Made by a program: the position numbers and the translations under genes. From Neelides folsomi (Eukaryota; Arthropoda; Collembola; Neelipleona; Neelidae): DNA of 64,000 bases. The stretch is taken from the NCBI GenBank assembly GCA_034687125.1, contig JAQGBZ010000266.1:1-64000 (forward strand). The letters run 5' to 3'. Within the stretch, counting starts at the first letter, position 1, and each line of letters starts with the position of its first letter. Below the pieces are notes generated by a model. It was given only the letters and a program-made list of their open reading frames with translations. It did no database searches and had not been told where the DNA came from. This document shows, one piece after another, positions 24,801 to 38,200 of the stretch.

Positions 24801-27800
24801 TTTTGATCCAATGCATTCTTTTATCTGAAAAGATTAAAATATTATTTAATTAATTGGTCATTAACACTAACACATATCAGATACCATATAAGATTTTTAA
24901 ATATAGCAGAATAATTTATTAAAATATTCTCAATTATTTAAATATCCTTATAATTATAAATCACTTACAAGAGTATTAAATCTGTTTCTACAATGGTGCA
25001 ACAAATGAACAAATTCCTCATTTTCAAGAAGTGTGATTGATTTGTTCGGTTTCTCAATGTCAAGTTTCTCAGCCTATAAATATTAAAAATTATTAATCAA
25101 ATATAATTTTAAATCTCATCTTAAACCTTTTATAAGCCTAATTATAAAGAATACCATTAACTTCATATTCATGAAAAATTAATAATAATACAATAGGCAT
25201 AATTCATATAGCTCACCAAAGTATAAAATTCTTCAACTTTCGGAGCTAAAATGCTCAATTGATCTTGCAGGTCTTTAACGAGTTGAAGAACTCCAACTAA
25301 ATCCAAACCTTCTATGTTAAGACTTGCATAAGAACTTCTTGATGCAATTGAAGGTGTTTTCGGTGGCAATAACTTGGGCAATGGTGGTTGAGCTGGTGGA
25401 GCTTGTGGTGGTGGAACTGGAGCAGCAGTGACTGGTGCATTTGTTCCAGATCCAACCATTTTATCCCACAATTTGGCAATATCAGTTGCGGTAACTGGAT
25501 TTGGATTTGGTGTCTTCATTTCTTAAAATTAAATAATGTCATTTAGAATAATGAACTTCAAGCTATTTATTATTTTGATTTTTTAAAAATATAATTATGA
25601 AAATGAATAAACTAGTACAAAATAAAATAATAGTAGTGCAAAGTTCAATATAAGATGATCGCTCTATATTAAAGCATTGCTCTAACATAATATTGTGTCA
25701 GTTAGTGATTAATGATTATTTTAAATAAAGCATAGTTTGGGATGTTTGATCTGAAAGTGTCTAATTTATTGTTAGATCATTCACACAATAACACCAAAAC
25801 CATAATTAATTAAAACATCACTTAAACATCTTTAATATTTAATTAGAACTATGTACAAATATCCGCAAATAAGAAAAAAACATATAAGTAATTTACTACA
25901 GGTAAATTCTGAAAATTGTTTGCAAGCTAAAGCAAATAATTTCTTAATTTATATTAGTGCTTTGATTTAACAGTCTGATACTTACTTCCAGGATTACTTC
26001 CAGAATTGGATGAAATTGACATAGGAGTTGGGGAATAATTCATATCATCATTAAAAGGGGATTTCTTCTCTGGAGTTAATTTTTTATTCTGTCGAGAGTG
26101 AGTCGATTGAGTTGGTTCAGGAACAGGTGCTTTGACATAAGTACTTGCAATGTCAATTGGTTTTGGTGGGGCAGTTCTGAGCTCAGGCATCGCTTGATTA
26201 AATTGAAGTCTCAACAACGATGCATAATCTACAAAATGGTTTTCTTTAATCTGCTTCCTACAAAATAAAATAAAAATCATTAATTTACTTGTAATCAAAG
26301 TCGAGAATTTCATAGCAGTTTTCTATTCAACACCTTTTTATGAATCTACATCTAATATATGAGTAATTTAAATGATTAAATAATGTAATAAATTACATTT
26401 TTTCTTCAAGTTCCAGTTTAACAATCATGTCAAAACGTATTGGCCAATAATTCTTCCACTCATCCAAATAGTTGTCTGTATCTTCTGGATCTTCTCCCAA
26501 TGCTTCTAATTCAGTACGACGGTTTTCCCAAAAGTCGCCCCATTCAACTCCATATTTAGGATGTTCCTCAGGTTTATCAGAATATAACTTTCGTTGAGAA
26601 GCATATTCTTTTAAAATCCTATATAATAATAACAACAACAATTATATAACTGATAATATCCTTATATGTATATATTATATATTCAGATATCCAGTTAAAT
26701 GTTAATATCAATAATGGGATTCACCATAGTTTAAAAAATAAAATTAATATTTTTACCTGTCAGCTTCAATTTCCGCACATGTCCATCTTTCCTGAATCGC
26801 ATCTGTCCATTTTCCTTCTGAAGTTAACGTAAGTCGAAGACAGAATTCATTCTTATTGAAGAGCTTAATGCTCGCCATGGATCCTTTAGAAGAAGCAACA
26901 GATCGTGCAGGTGATTTGGACTTCCTCCGTTTTGCTTGAGGTGAATGACGACGAGATTTATGAGGAGAACGTGAACGACGTCGACTCCTTGAACGACTTC
27001 GAGATCTTCGTCGTGGTGATTTAGATCTCCTTTTTGGTGACCTCGATCGTCTCCGATTTTTATCTCCATGAGGTGATTTAGAAGACTTGTGGGGAGAAGG
27101 TGATATAGAGCGTTTTCGTTTATCCTTATCACTTCCGGCTCCGCTGAGACATCTTGCAGGTATTTTAATTGGAAGCCCTACAAAATAATTTATACAATTA
27201 TCATGTTTTTGATATAAAAATATATTAAAAATAAACCTCCGGTCGTGTGGCTTCTAATATCTTCATCTCCAGTCCTATCTTTAGTCATTTCGAGATCTAC
27301 TTTTAATTTCTTATCTCTTTTTAGCATACCAGAAACTACTTTCGATTCGACAGGAGTTCGATCCAAGGCTGAAATTTAGTCAAAATAAAATATTTAGTTT
27401 TAAATTCCAAAAGAATTTAACCTATGTTTCCTTTAATGACTTAAAATTTTAATATAAGATTTTGAAACTTACAATATTTAACAATATTCTCCTTGTGCTT
27501 TTGACTTCTCACGTGGGCCCCAAGAGACGGTTTTCCAACAATAAGATCGGTACAAATGTTACATTGAGCCTAAAAAGTAATGTAATTATAATCAAAAAAT
27601 AAAAATTAACAAAATATTTAAATAAAGTTAGGCATAATATAGAAATAGAATAATAGAAATCATTACATATTATTTAGTAATGAATTTAAATGAGAAATCA
27701 TTTCAAGCAATTAAATACCTGAAACGATGCTTTTTCGTAATTTGTTCCTGGTCTGATACTGAATAAGTTCAAAAACCGATTTTCTTTTAATTCCCCGATC

Positions 27801-30338
27801 CGGATTTTTGCTTCAAGCAAGGTGCAACCCTGAAATATAATTCAATTATGAGATACGCAACGTTAAATTTATGCAATCAAATAAATGAATTAAATAAGAC
27901 TATTTAATTACTATAAATTGTTTTTATTGTTTTTTTTATTATTTTCATCATATAAATCCCATATCTGATGATTTTGCTTTTATTGGTGTTTTGGCCCTAC
28001 CTCAATTTTAAAATTCATAATTGTGTTCGCAGACACAAACGAGTAGATATTTGAAATTAACAATTCAATAAATACAAGTAAATCTCAAGAGATATAAATA
28101 GGAAAAATCGCGCATAGGAAAGTAAAGAAAAGAAAGGATTAATTAAACTACCCCAAAAAAACAAAAATAACCATAATTAGAATAAAAATGACTTACACAA
28201 TATTCGTCTAGCTTGTCTGGATCATGTTGCATCGATGAAGAAATGACATTGCTTTGACATCCTGCTTCCCCATCATCGCTCACATTCCCAACAAAAGTGT
28301 CGACGCTCTCAGTATCAGAATCATCCTCCTCCGAATCAACACCTTCTTCCAATTCAGGAGCAAATGGGAGCGTAAGTTGATGTGGGTCAATAATGCTTTT
28401 CAAATACCACCAAGACATTTTCCAAGCAACTGCATGTTCCGTATTCAAATCTGCTCCTTTAGGAGAATCATCAACTGGATATTTCAATTTGTGTGGATCT
28501 TTGAGGAAAGTTTCAACAGCTATTGCCATTTTATTTACTTTAATTTCCCCTTCAATGGGTCTTATAACATCCGGATCTTCTTTGACTTCTTCTTCTTCTG
28601 GTTCATGTGCAGGAACATAATCATCTTCCCCACACTCCCATGCTTTTCCTTCTTCAATAATCATAGGAACGTCTTCAACCAAAGGTCTTCTTGGGCGATG
28701 GTGTCTGCTATCATATTTCAATTTTTCTTGATGGTTTGTAAGAGGCGTTTCATGACGTGGAGTTGTCGAACTCACTTCTGGTTTCTTATCAATTTTGGGA
28801 ATCCTATATAAAAAATATATGAAATTAATAAACCAATAAGACATAACTAACAATACTAACATTAAATAATCTTAAATAAGAATACATTATAAATTATAAT
28901 ATAATTAAATATAATTTAATTTTTTTAATATAATTAGGTAAATCAATTTAAATTAAACTTACTTAAATTCAAGAGGTTTCCTTCGATGACTTTCTTCAAC
29001 TCTTTTTTCAATCAATTTTTGTCTGTTAACTTTTTCCAATTCTTTTTCCCTTCTTTCCTTCTCTTTCATCATCCGGTATTTCTCTTGAGTAGTTTTAGAA
29101 AAATTGACAATCCCATCGTCCTTATTCTTTTCAAACGGAAGAATTCGAACACCTTTGCTATCATAAACATCATTCTTAACCAGAGCATCCTTCTTATCTT
29201 GTATTTTTTCTTTAGCTCTAAGTTCCTGTTCACGAGATTTTCTTCTATTTCTTTCCTCTTGCCTTCTTTCCAATTCTCTTTGTTTCTTCCTCCGATATGC
29301 TCTTTCTCGATCTCTGGATTCTTCTTCTCCTCTCAATCGTTCAGTCTCCTTCTTCACAGCTTTCCAATTGATTGTAATGACCTTTTCCCAATGAAGTCTT
29401 TTTAATTTCTCTCTCTTATTAAGTTCTTTCCGCTTCTCTTTGTCAAGTACAATCAACGCTTCCTTCTTGTCACGGGCTTCCAAGGCCGATTTTAAATTCA
29501 CTACATTAAAATGACTTCCCATGAGCTTCACATCACAAAGAACAATTGAGAATGGTTTCAGTTTCTTTTTCTTTTCATACTTGAAGAAATACGGATGCAT
29601 TTTGGGTCGGAGTTCAACTCGATTAAATGATTGTTTCTTTTCAGCCGGAGCCGTTGGCTTATCACGATCATCTTTAAAAATTGGTTTAAAAGTTTGACCG
29701 ATGGGAATCGGCGCCTTTGAATCTGATTGTACTTTTGGCTCCTTTTTCGTCTCCACTTCTTTTTCTTTCTTGTGTTCCATTTTGACTTCTGGATCTCTCT
29801 TATGCTCTTTTTTGACTTCTCCATCTTTCCTATGATCCTTTTTAAAATCTCCGTCTTTCTTATGCTCCTTTTTAAATTCTTCTTTCTTATCCTTTTTCAC
29901 TTCAGGATCTCTCTTATGTTCCTTTTTACTTTCCACATCTTTCCTATGCTCTTTCTTATCTGGATCTTTCTTGGAATGTGTCTCTTTGTGTGAATCTTTC
30001 TCTTTGGACTTTGAAGAAGCATCATGGGATTTCTTGGATTCTTTCTTTGGATCCTCTTTTGACTCATTTTTACTATCCGATTTGGATGGTTTGGGCGATT
30101 CATCAGCGGGAGCTTCATTGGAGTCAACAGTTTGTACTATGGATTCTTTTAATATTTGAAGGAATTCCACATAAGCGGCCGAACGTCGAAATTCGTTGAC
30201 AAACTCTTCAGTCGAATCATCATCCAAATTTTGAAGGAGAATGGCAAGAACATCTTCTTTGTTCATATCATAATCCCTCAAAAAGTCCGACTCCAGTTGT
30301 TCGATTTGCCGAAGAGTTTCACTTTCGTCTTCTTCCAT
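21887..30338 (-). CDS. Large RS-rich zinc-finger nuclear protein, unrecognised
   Basis: Thirteen exons: 28963-30338, 28197-28803, 27719-27829, 27473-27569, 27237-27368, 26757-27177, 26397-26618, 25986-26257, 25217-25521, 24969-25073, 24223-24824, 23954-24092, 21887-22822. They sum to 5325 nt, exactly in frame, 1774 aa. In order: an acidic N-terminus; Lys/Glu/Asp 10-12-residue repeats (about 120-200, KKEHKRDPEVKK); a conserved-looking block (HPYFFKYEKKKKLKPFSIVL); a charged Arg/Glu coiled coil; acidic region; a C2-H2-like finger (CNICTDLIVGKPSLGAHV..QKH, about 700-725); an RS domain in exon 6; a Trp-rich block (WGDFWENRRTELE); Pro-rich stretches; and a second Arg/Asp/Glu-Arg tail. This composition suggests a nuclear RNA-processing or chromatin factor. 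I recognise no named family, and no reaction is claimed. Confidence 0.82.
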
Positions 30339-33300
30339 TTTTAATCTTTTGATCTAGGATGAAAACTTGGAGTTCTAGATATTTAGCGAAATGGTTAAAT
30401 ATTTTTAATGAAAATATAATATAAAAAATTAACAATCAAAATCATAAATATTTGATGAAATGCAACGTCGAAACGTTTGCGATTCTTAAAAATAAAGCGC
30501 GATCATAAAATGAAATTCAAACAGCATTACAACGCTGATTGAATTTCTTTAAAATTATGCGAGAAGGTTTACATAAAGAAAAGAAAGGAACTTGAGATTC
30601 CCATTTATTAAAAAGGATTCATTAATACATACTTGTTTGTGTTCTGCTTGCACAATAATATATATGAATTATGAGTATTATATTATGCTTATGGAATTAA
30701 TGTATGGATGTATTAATTCATATTCATATTGGTAGAATAATAAATCTAATGGTAAATCTAATTAACATGTAATAAAAAGTATAATATTTTATCTACTAAT
30801 GTCTTCCTATGTATAATCCAGCTTGGAGAAGTTCGGCAATTAATTTCATAATGTTGTTTGAACGTTCTTGCCATTTAAGCATTTTCCTTTAAACCCGAAC
30901 GTAATAGCTTTTATTATCATTTAAGTTAATGCATAAAGTTAGCCAGCGCGTATATATTAACATTAGACATCAATTTCAATTTCAACGAGCGCTCAAGACC
31001 CATTAATTTAACCATACATATAGTTAATTTGCCACATTAGCGCCAAGGCTGAATAGATTTTTATTTGTATTAAAATAACGATAAAAATCCTTGTTAGGAT
31101 TTCAAAGATTCATATTGTGAAAAAGCCTCAAGTGCTTTGCTTACGCTTAATTCTTATCAAAGCCCAAAGTCCTTAAACTTTGAACTCAAATTATCTTAAT
31201 TGTCCCCCATTCAATACATTGTATAATAATTTTAATATTTTGAAAATTATAAAATACTATAAAGTACAAAATTTAATAATTTTGAATATGTAGTAAAATA
31301 AGCATAATTTTGCGAATCTTTTGTTCAAATGTAAAATTTTCAATACCTGATCGACGAGGGCCGTCTACTGATATTCCTATCCAAAATTACAGGTAATCAA
31401 TTTGAGATCCATCTAAACTTAATTTCTACTAGTTTAACAAATCACTCTATAAGAACCTCCAGGTTAGTTTACAAATCGTAATCTAACAATTAACTACAAT
31501 TATAAATGGACACGATCCAGAATCCCAATCAATCGCAATTGCTTCGAATTTGGGATTTACAATGGCAATAATGCGTCCGACGACCAACAGATGGAGTCCT
31601 AAAATTTCCTTCTTTTAGTCTCTCATTTGATTAGATTCTCAGAACGCTCCTATTTTACGTGAGGTTAGGGTTGTGGCTTCTAATACAAAAACCCTGTGTA
31701 TATCTTCGTTGTGCTATAGGCTTCTATTGCCCTGCACATTGTGTATCATATATGTGTATTGTATATATACATAAAGTATATTGGCTGAACAGATTGAAGA
31801 CTTGATTGCCATCTCTCGTCCATTCACAGTTCTGGCTCTATTATATACACACATACATAATAGTTACGAATCCTAAAGTTGTCTATTACAAGGGTATGGT
31901 TTGATACATCGTAGTCTTCGTACAGACACAACAATGAGGAACAAAGTGGTTATATCATAACATAGAAATGCTACGTTTTTAAATATTTAAATACTTCTTC
32001 AACCCAAGCGCATTTCTCTGTCTTTATTTAAATGGATTTTGGAAACATTTGTGTGATATGAGTCATTTCAATTCCTGACTAAGCCTCGACACTGCCCTTC
32101 GTCCCTTTGTTAAATTCCTTCCTCGATAAATAATGTCTTTTGAGTGAACAACGTCGTCAAAGTCGTCACTCCTCTCCAAACAAAGTAAGTGTTGTTGATT
32201 ATTCAAAATTTTAACTGCTCGGGGTTGGATGGAGATGACAAAGTTGGACAAAGTTGGTCTTTCTTTGTCCTTGTATTGGGCCATTTTAGCCAATTGGAAT
32301 TAACATTCATGTAATATTATATTTGGAGTTTTGTTGGGACAAAGCAGGAAAATGGAGAATTTTAAAGGTGGTTTTAATTCGGTTGTTAAAATTAACTATG
32401 TATTGAAGAGGCGGATGACGATGACGATGAGGCCTTGGGATTTAAAATTCAATCTATAAATATTTATAGAACATCGATATACTAGATGCCTATTGAAAAT
32501 TAATACTAATGGGGATCAGAGGGAGGAAATATTGTAACTTTGAGTTATAAAAGGAGTAAAAGGGAGATAATTATTAAATTAGTATTATCTTTAGTAGAAT
32601 TTAAAAATGGTTCATTTGTTTATATTGGTAATTTTATTTTATGCCGATTGAAGCGTCTTTCTGTATGTGGTTTAAATTGTTCATAAAATTTATTAATGGG
32701 GTTTAACAATAAAATGGTGCTTTAATTTCGCTTTGTGCCTGACCCGGCGTACGTTTTATAAGAATGAGGAGAATCGGAGTTAATTTTATTTCAACATGTC
32801 ACATTATTTATTGTTACATGATTTTCAAATAGCGACCTCATCAATAACTTTAACATTCTTTAACATAGTTCTGGGAAATAAAATGAAGGTTTTTACCAAA
32901 ACATTCATTCAAGATTGGGCTGGGCTCATCTCTCGACCTTGATAGTCGCAGATCGTTAATTTTAATATTTTTACCTTGATATTGAGAAAATAATTATTAA
33001 ATACCCATTGAAATCTGATAAATGAATGCGTTAATTTAAATTGTTCAGCCTTTCTTAAACATGATCCTATATTATTGGACTGTATAAGTAAAATTTTAAT
33101 TGCTATCATTTATTATTTAGATTATTTATATGATTAATTATACTTAAACAAATAATTCTTTATCCCTAGTTTATTTTCTATTTTTGCTCATTGCGTTAAA
33201 TATATTTAATAATATTTAATTATTCTTATTGCCTATATTTATTTTTATTTATAATATTCTATTCATTCTTTGAGCCTTATTCATCGAATGGAAGGAACCT

Positions 33301-35235
33301 TTGATCAATCATATGTTTAAACAAAGGATTATGATTCATCGAATTGAATTAGGATTAGACAAAATTCCCATCGATCAACTAACAACTTTATTTTACTATT
33401 TTTATCAAATGAAATAAACTACAGAATTCAAATAATTATCAGAAAACTTTGAATGTTTAGATAACGAAGTATTCCAATGACTATCTCATTTTTCCTATTT
33501 ATGTTTAGTTCTACAATTTCCTATTTAAACTCCACCTCCACTCGAAGTCGATAGTCCCCATCAGTTCTATCCTAAACATCACTTTATAATTATAAATGTT
33601 TTTATGAGGTCTCTATAAAGATGAGATAAATACGTTGAGCATTCTGCAAAGACACACGTGACATTTGAAGAGACCAAAGAGGTCGGCTATTTTGGCAAAC
33701 ATTCTAAGGCACGAGAGCCAAGCTGAGCTATTTTCTTCCATTGGATTACGAAGTGGAGTAATTTGTGGAGGATCATCATCATCAACATCTCTATCGTTTG
33801 TTGGCTAAGGCAAAGGGAAGTAACTTGCTCTCTCCGTCAGCTCTCATAATCTCGGTTAGTTGAGGATCATCTTGAGAAGAGATGAGAAGCAAAGAGAGAT
33901 TACAATTCTCCTAATGTAATAATATATTCATTTCCAAGGCTTAATAAATCATCGGGTCAATCGTCTAATTGGAATAGGACAAGTCTGTTGAATATTATTA
34001 AAAATATTGTTTGTGGTTTAAATGGGTTCCAGCTCATCATGAGGAAAGAGATAAAATACGTATTATGTATACATAGTTAAATACATACATACATATGACC
34101 AAGTGCAACAGGAGGGCGTTCATCTTGTTTCTATTCATCCGACTCGTTAAATTGAACCCGATTGAACCTCTATGAAATTTGACTAAAAGCAAATGTGTTG
34201 AAATTCAAGCTGATCTTGTCATTTATGGTTTGAAAATGTTAAAAACAAAAGCTGTCGATTTGCTATTTGTAGAATATTTGTGATAATTGAGTGAGCTCTG
34301 TTGGAGTCAATAAGCTTATAGTAATATAAGGTTTATAAAATTGTGGAGTGGATCAATATTGCACGCGGCTCATTAACTTCATTCTTCCATGTGAACTCGG
34401 ACCAGCGCTGGTGAATTGAGCCAAAGACGTGAATGTGAAAAGAAGGAAAGAACCGGGGAGGTTATGTGGAACTTGGAACTTTGAGGAATATTCCTGGCCA
34501 GGAATCAAAGAATCTTGACGAGAGAGCGCGAGGGAGTTCCATTCCCCATGTAGCGGAAAGACCAGGGAGGGTTGGTCGAGAATCCGATTTCCCGATTTTA
34601 CCCGGCATCCCCCCACAGTGGCTCATACTCACTTTCTCTCTTTGAGTACGGGTGAAATTCGGAGCGGAGAATTTCGGGTTTGGTTCGATCATTCTTGTAG
34701 AAGTGGTGAGGGTGAACGGACGACCACACGTTTCTCTCTCTCCCTCTTTTTTCATCGGTGCTTTCGCTCTCCCCCCTTCCAAGTTGAGAAAATAATTGCC
34801 TCACGTCGCCAATTGTACTTCAAACTGATTTTGACCAGTTAATAAGTTCAGAGACTTTTTCACTCTTTCAATTCTTTGGTTCTAACTAAGTAAGTGTTCT
34901 AAGGAATGAAATTGGTCGAAAGGAGAAGGAAGAAATCTGGAGTGTTCTCCGAACCAGGAAATTAGATCCATTTCACCGAGCTGTGATATTATGTTCGTAT
35001 TTGAACACACGCATTTCTATTCTTCTCACAAGACTCGTCCGATTCTTCCGCTGTGGAAACCAGCTCAATTTTATATATGAAATGAGTATGGTAGTTCTGT
35101 GTCTTTGTGATATCGAGTGAGTTTGGGTTAATTGGCAATTTGGTGTGACTTGGGTCGTTTAAGAAGTCGCAGAAATTTGGAGCCTCGGGGATAGGGATTT
35201 AGTAGGTCTGTGAGTAGCCATATCGCGGCAGGCCA
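30339..35235. other. Divergent upstream region of the zinc-finger gene and gustavus
   Basis: 4.9 kb between opposite-facing start codons. The first 4 kb is AT-rich with no supported gene. From about 34370 GC rises and the sequence is rich in short splice-like signals (e.g. CTAACTAA|GTAAGT near 34890), so gustavus promoter and 5' UTR exons probably lie here. The short frames at 34353-34842 are mutually overlapping and unsupported. Confidence 0.45.
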
Positions 35236-38200
35236 ATGGTTGTGGTAATAAATAATGGACCCATCAGTGCCACCGGGTTCCACCACCCTCATCAACTTCA
35301 CCCCCTTGGAACATTGGTGACCTCAGGGAACTGCGGGGCCCTTCAAGGGAACAACGTCAATACGTTCCTCGGGACCCCGTCCACTTTATTGTGTTTTGTG
35401 TGTTCGAGACCTTTGACGATCCATTTTGGAGACCCTTTACATCACTTGTTCGGACCTGGTGGCGGTTCGGCTGCCGCTGGCGGATCAGCCTCTTCATTCT
35501 TAGCGTGTATGCCATGTGGTCGTTGGTTCGAGTGTCAGCCTTCAATTCACCAGAGCAATTGGCTCACATCCACTAATCTTTTCTGGTCTAACCAACTCCT
35601 CTTCAGGTTGATACAATTTTTATTTTTATCTCTCTTTCAAAATAATACAAAACTTCATAACAGAGCATTGATTATTCAATATTATCCTTAAACTAAATCT
35701 AAGTTTATTGGGAATAAATAGATTCTAAGTCTGAGCGGTTTATATAATTGAATTTAACATAGAGATTAAATGTGGATTATAAAATTATATACAATAAGTT
35801 ATATTGTTGATTTGTAATTTTTGTATATTTTGAATATTTTATGAGAAAATGGGAATGTTTTAAATTGTTGATTTTAAATACAAGCATTCGGGAAAAGGGA
35901 ATTAATGGTTAATAGCTTTAATATTTTTAGACATTTATTTTAGCTTTTAGTTTTAACTTAAATGTCATGCGGAAGAAGAAATGACCATTTGAAAATTGTT
36001 CAAACTTTGTTTAATGTATTTACAATGTAGTGGATACATTGTAAATATGGTATTGTATATGGTCCTTGTTATTAGGAACCCTTTTGTATGAGAAGGAATT
36101 ATAGAGCTTTAGGGAAATAAACAAAGTAATAGAGATATACCTTATTACAGCAGGTTCATATTATACTTACTTAGGTACATGTACTTCGACAGGCCTTGAA
36201 ACTTGAAGTTCAAGGAATAATATTTTCCTTCTTTTATCTACAAGCTGAACATATTTTTATACAAAGTGAAGCAAACAATTGAGCAAAGTTTAAGCTTCTA
36301 ACGAGAATGACAATAAGAAGGGTCTCGTGATTATGCCTTTTATTTTTTTAATACTCAACAATTTATCAATCCAAAATACCAAATGGATAATAAATTATTA
36401 TTAAATATTTGGTCAACCTAATATTAAGTTTTTAGATTAAGAAATTGATTTTGATTTTATCTTATTTAATATACTCCCTTTTAACTAACATTTAATATAT
36501 GGTTAGATTAAGTATGCACTTCCTCATAGTTCTTGGGTTGGCAAAAGGGTCACAAATATTTTATTCATTGAATTATAAGGATTTGGGTATATGCAGGTAT
36601 GTATTAGCCACATGATGTTTGATGTATTATTTCCTTTGTGCATGTTAGTTTGAAGGAATAATCATTTCTTTATTTGCAAGGATGTCGTTAGAAAGGGTTT
36701 ATTTAGCTGTTGTTTTATTATTTATTTAGGATTTATACCGTATTCTTTAACACTTTTTTATATTGAGTTTTGTATTGAAATATTTTTACGATATTGACTC
36801 TATGATATTGACTTCATACATTGGAAATGGCAAAGACAGGATTATATGTAATGACAGTAAATGAGTAAATCGTGTAATGGTGTTTTCGAATTTTACATTT
36901 TACAATTAATAAGATTATAACTGAACTGATTACCATTGGTATAATATTGTGTAGAAAATATTTATATTTTAAATGTTTTGTAAATAATTAACACATTGAC
37001 CTTTATATCAATTAACTTTTAATTTTCTAATATTTGTTAGAAATAAAGTTTTTTTATTTCAAGATCAATGTGGAATTAAAATAATATAATATTTATTATT
37101 CATTACTACATATTTTTTATTTTCCGTCTGTGTGACTTTTTCTTTTCAATCTCTCATAGATCATATTTAAAACTGTATAAGTATCACCCTCACCTTGTCG
37201 AGACTAGACACTCAAAAGAATTAAATAGTTAATAGAATATTCTTATGAGAAAAGCAATTGCTCGAGACGAGACGCTTCGAGAGTCATGAGGTTCAATGCT
37301 GCGACTCGAGGTCAAAAATCATCCTATCACTCCTATCAAAATGTTCATCATTCCTCAGTTTTCATATAATATATAAAGTTTATTATACTATATTTTCTAT
37401 TGTGTTTGTGTTGTAGAGAGAACTTTCCTAATATAGGATTCTAGAAATGGTGCTTGTTAAATTATCATTCACGATCTGACAAAACATTTAGGATGAAAGC
37501 CTTTTCTGGTAAATGGATAACCTTGCTGTTAATTGTACTTTATCAGCTTAAAATTTTAATATTAATTAAAAATATTATAATTATTTATAAAAGTTTTATC
37601 AGATTTTAATTAAATTAATTAACTGTAATTTTTGATGATTTTTCTCATTGTCAGAATGTTTATTAAATCCGTATTTTATTAAAGTATTATTCATCAAGTT
37701 CATTAGAACAACGATTATAAATACAAGGATTATAAATATAAGGCATTGGGTTCATAATTTATCTTTATTCTTTTATGATATTTTATGTAGCGTGAATTTG
37801 ATTCATGATTGAATGATTGATCGTAAATGTCATTAGGAAGTCCATTGCCATTTTATTACTTTTTAATTTTTCTCATGTGCAGGAATATGCCCGCTAGGCT
37901 CATTTTTATTAATTGTATAAGGTTAACATTAGGAGAGATTTAAAATAGTAATGTCCTCTATTTTGTTTCAGAGTGTCACGTTTGAGATCATTATATTGGA
38001 GTTCTTAATCTTTTTGCTCACTTTAACAATTGACCTTATCCATGTGCTAATGATACATGAATTATAACTCTATGATAGTGGTGACATATTCGCACATGTT
38101 CTATTCCGTATACATTTTTTTTAAATCAGTTTGTGCATAAATATTTTATTACATATATGAGATTTTATTTCACTTTCGTTTTTCAATATTGAATTACTTC

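Noticed and set aside
28254-28811. 185-codon plus frame
   Set aside because: Antisense of exon 2 of the RS/zinc-finger gene; Phe/Ile-rich composition is the mirror of Glu/Lys/Asp codons.
34353-34842. Cluster of overlapping frames on both strands
   Set aside because: Mutually exclusive, no domain likeness; better explained as GC-richer promoter or 5' UTR of gustavus.
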